This document shows positions 63,126-64,000 of a DNA stretch of 64,000 nt, piece by piece. Origin of the DNA: CAWAWP01 sp963841205 (GTDB lineage Bacteria > Chloroflexota > Ktedonobacteria > Ktedonobacterales > JADMIN01); the NCBI GenBank assembly GCA_963841205.1, contig CAWJCH010000010.1:1-64000 (forward strand), given 5' to 3'. The notes beneath the pieces are model-generated. The model searched no databases, was not told where the DNA came from, and was given only the letters and a program-made list of their open reading frames with translations. Every line of letters starts with the position of its first letter. The first letter of the stretch is position 1. Position numbers and translations under genes: made by a program.

Positions 63126-64000
63126 TCAGGAGACGCCAGACGAACTGTTCGATCCGAAGCCGGGGTTGGTGGTGAAGGAGCCCGAACCTGAGGGATACTG
63201 ATTCGAGTTGGAGCTGCCGCCGTCGGTGGAGATCGAGGAGTTGTTGCTCGAATCGTCGAGGTCGATCGAGATGGCGTTGCTCGCCAGCCCGAGGCTCGTC
63301 AGGAAGACGGCGGCGGCGGCGCCAGTGAGCACGATGCGCAGCTTGTTCTTGCCCGCGCGATATGGCACGCCGGTGATGGGCCGCTCCGTCGCGCTGCGCC
63401 TCCCCGCGCTGGCGAGGGTGATGTTGCCGACCGGCTCCGCGCCGCAGCTCAGGATATAGCCCGCCGCGCGCTCGGCCTGGGTGAGGCCGCTGCCGTCGCC
63501 GTTGCGCACCTCGCCGGAGAGCAGCCGCAGCTTACAGGTCCCGCAGGCCCCCGCGCGGCACTCGAAGTTGGCCGCGTAGCCGTTGCGCTCCAGCGTTTCG
63601 AGGATCGTCTCGCGCGGTCGCGCCGCGAGGGCGGCGCCGGTGTCGGCCACGCGCACCTGCCCGGCGACCTTGCCGCCGCGCACGGGCGCCGCGGCGCGCT
63701 TCGCCGGGCTGGCGAAGGTCTCGACGTGGATGCGCTCTTCGGGCACGCGTTGAGCCAGCGCCGCGGCCTGCACGCCCTGCCTGAGGGCCGCCGGACCGCA
63801 GATATACCACTCCGCGCTGGCCGCGCCGGCGCCGAGGGTCGAGAGCACGTCAGACGCGCTGAGGCGGTGGCCGCTCGCGCTGACGTAGTGGTACTGCGTG
63901 AGCCAGGCGCGATCGGGGTCCAGCGCGGCCAGCTCGCTGGCATAGATGCCGTCTTCCGGCGTGCGATAGGCATAGTGGAGCAGCACGCGGGGGTGCTGCG
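63126..64000 (-). CDS. FNR-type oxidoreductase with ferredoxin domain and membrane-anchored Ser/Asn tail (partial)
   Basis: The frame runs past the window end, so the N-terminus (FAD domain) is missing. The visible part starts in the NAD-binding lobe (VLLHYAYRTPEDGIY, WYICGPAAL), then a plant-type 2Fe-2S domain with CRAGACGTCKLRLL and a later Cys in ILSCGAEP. Unusually, a membrane helix (KLRIVLTGAAAAVFLTSLGL) and a 55-residue Ser/Asn/Gly-rich tail follow the ferredoxin domain. It is followed by the heme-binding membrane protein gene and is the probable electron input for it. Confidence 0.82.
   Translation of the reverse strand, partial: QHPRVLLHYAYRTPEDGIYASELAALDPDRAWLTQYHYVSASGHRLSASDVLSTLGAGAASAEWYICGPAALRQGVQAAALAQRVPEERIHVETFASPAKRAAAPVRGGKVAGQVRVADTGAALAARPRETILETLERNGYAANFECRAGACGTCKLRLLSGEVRNGDGSGLTQAERAAGYILSCGAEPVGNITLASAGRRSATERPITGVPYRAGKNKLRIVLTGAAAAVFLTSLGLASNAISIDLDDSSNNSSISTDGGSSNSNQYPSGSGSFTTNPGFGSNSSSGVS

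Overview
The window is G+C-rich bacterial chromosome (by eye about two thirds G+C). Gene content fits an environmental Chloroflexota or a close relative: HerA with a HAS-barrel partner, a GtrA/PMT-type envelope glycosylation patch, choice-of-anchor-D repeat proteins, D-lyxose isomerase next to an aldolase-dehydrogenase fusion, and many IS200/IS605 TnpB elements. That assignment is inferred from gene content only. I found no rRNA, tRNA or CRISPR array.

Layout. 1-3.5 kb: the 3' part of a large secreted N,N-dimethylformamidase-beta-like protein with four tandem choice-of-anchor-D repeats. 3.5-4.9 kb: an IS605-type TnpB element. 5.3-25.4 kb: largely housekeeping genes (rsgA, Ppx/GppA phosphatase, a PadR-controlled drug-ABC operon, L,D-transpeptidase, ffh, a glutamine synthetase, thioesterase, three envelope proteins, herA with its HAS-barrel partner), almost all intact. 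A 506-bp cassette with 24-bp inverted repeats and a GxxExxY nuclease-like gene sits inside the herA operon. 25.5-35.4 kb: a frameshifted acidic membrane protein, psuG, DUF2795, a secreted repeat protein, an IS110-family transposase, an isochorismatase-fold hydrolase, an M20 peptidase and a CheY-like receiver.

35.5-47.4 kb is a co-directional sugar-catabolism cluster: SorC regulator, PfkB kinase, divergent class II aldolase, E1alpha/E1beta/E2 of a 2-oxoacid or acetoin dehydrogenase, a DUF4432 epimerase-like protein, D-lyxose isomerase, and a rhamnulose-1-phosphate aldolase/short-chain dehydrogenase fusion. An antisense, decayed TnpB element splits it. The likely logic is mutarotation, isomerisation, phosphorylation, aldol cleavage, oxidation of the aldehyde, then acyl-CoA formation.

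47.4-56.2 kb is accessory DNA: another TnpB element, a methyltransferase, a dead IS5-family element, two tnpB-less IS605-like elements, a truncated gene fragment, and a TetR/ABC/ABC export operon. 56.2-64 kb: two divergent S51 (cyanophycinase-like) genes, a GtrA/GtrB remnant, a PMT/ArnT-like glycosyltransferase, a small ORF, and a ferric-reductase-like membrane domain next to a ferredoxin-reductase-like gene that runs off the window.

Apparent single-base frameshifts are concentrated at 25.4-27.2 kb and from 36 kb onward; the rest is almost free of them. This looks more like uneven sequence quality than selective gene decay, so most split genes are annotated as single genes with frameshifts. 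The TnpB and IS5 lesions that include substitutions or nonsense codons look like real decay.
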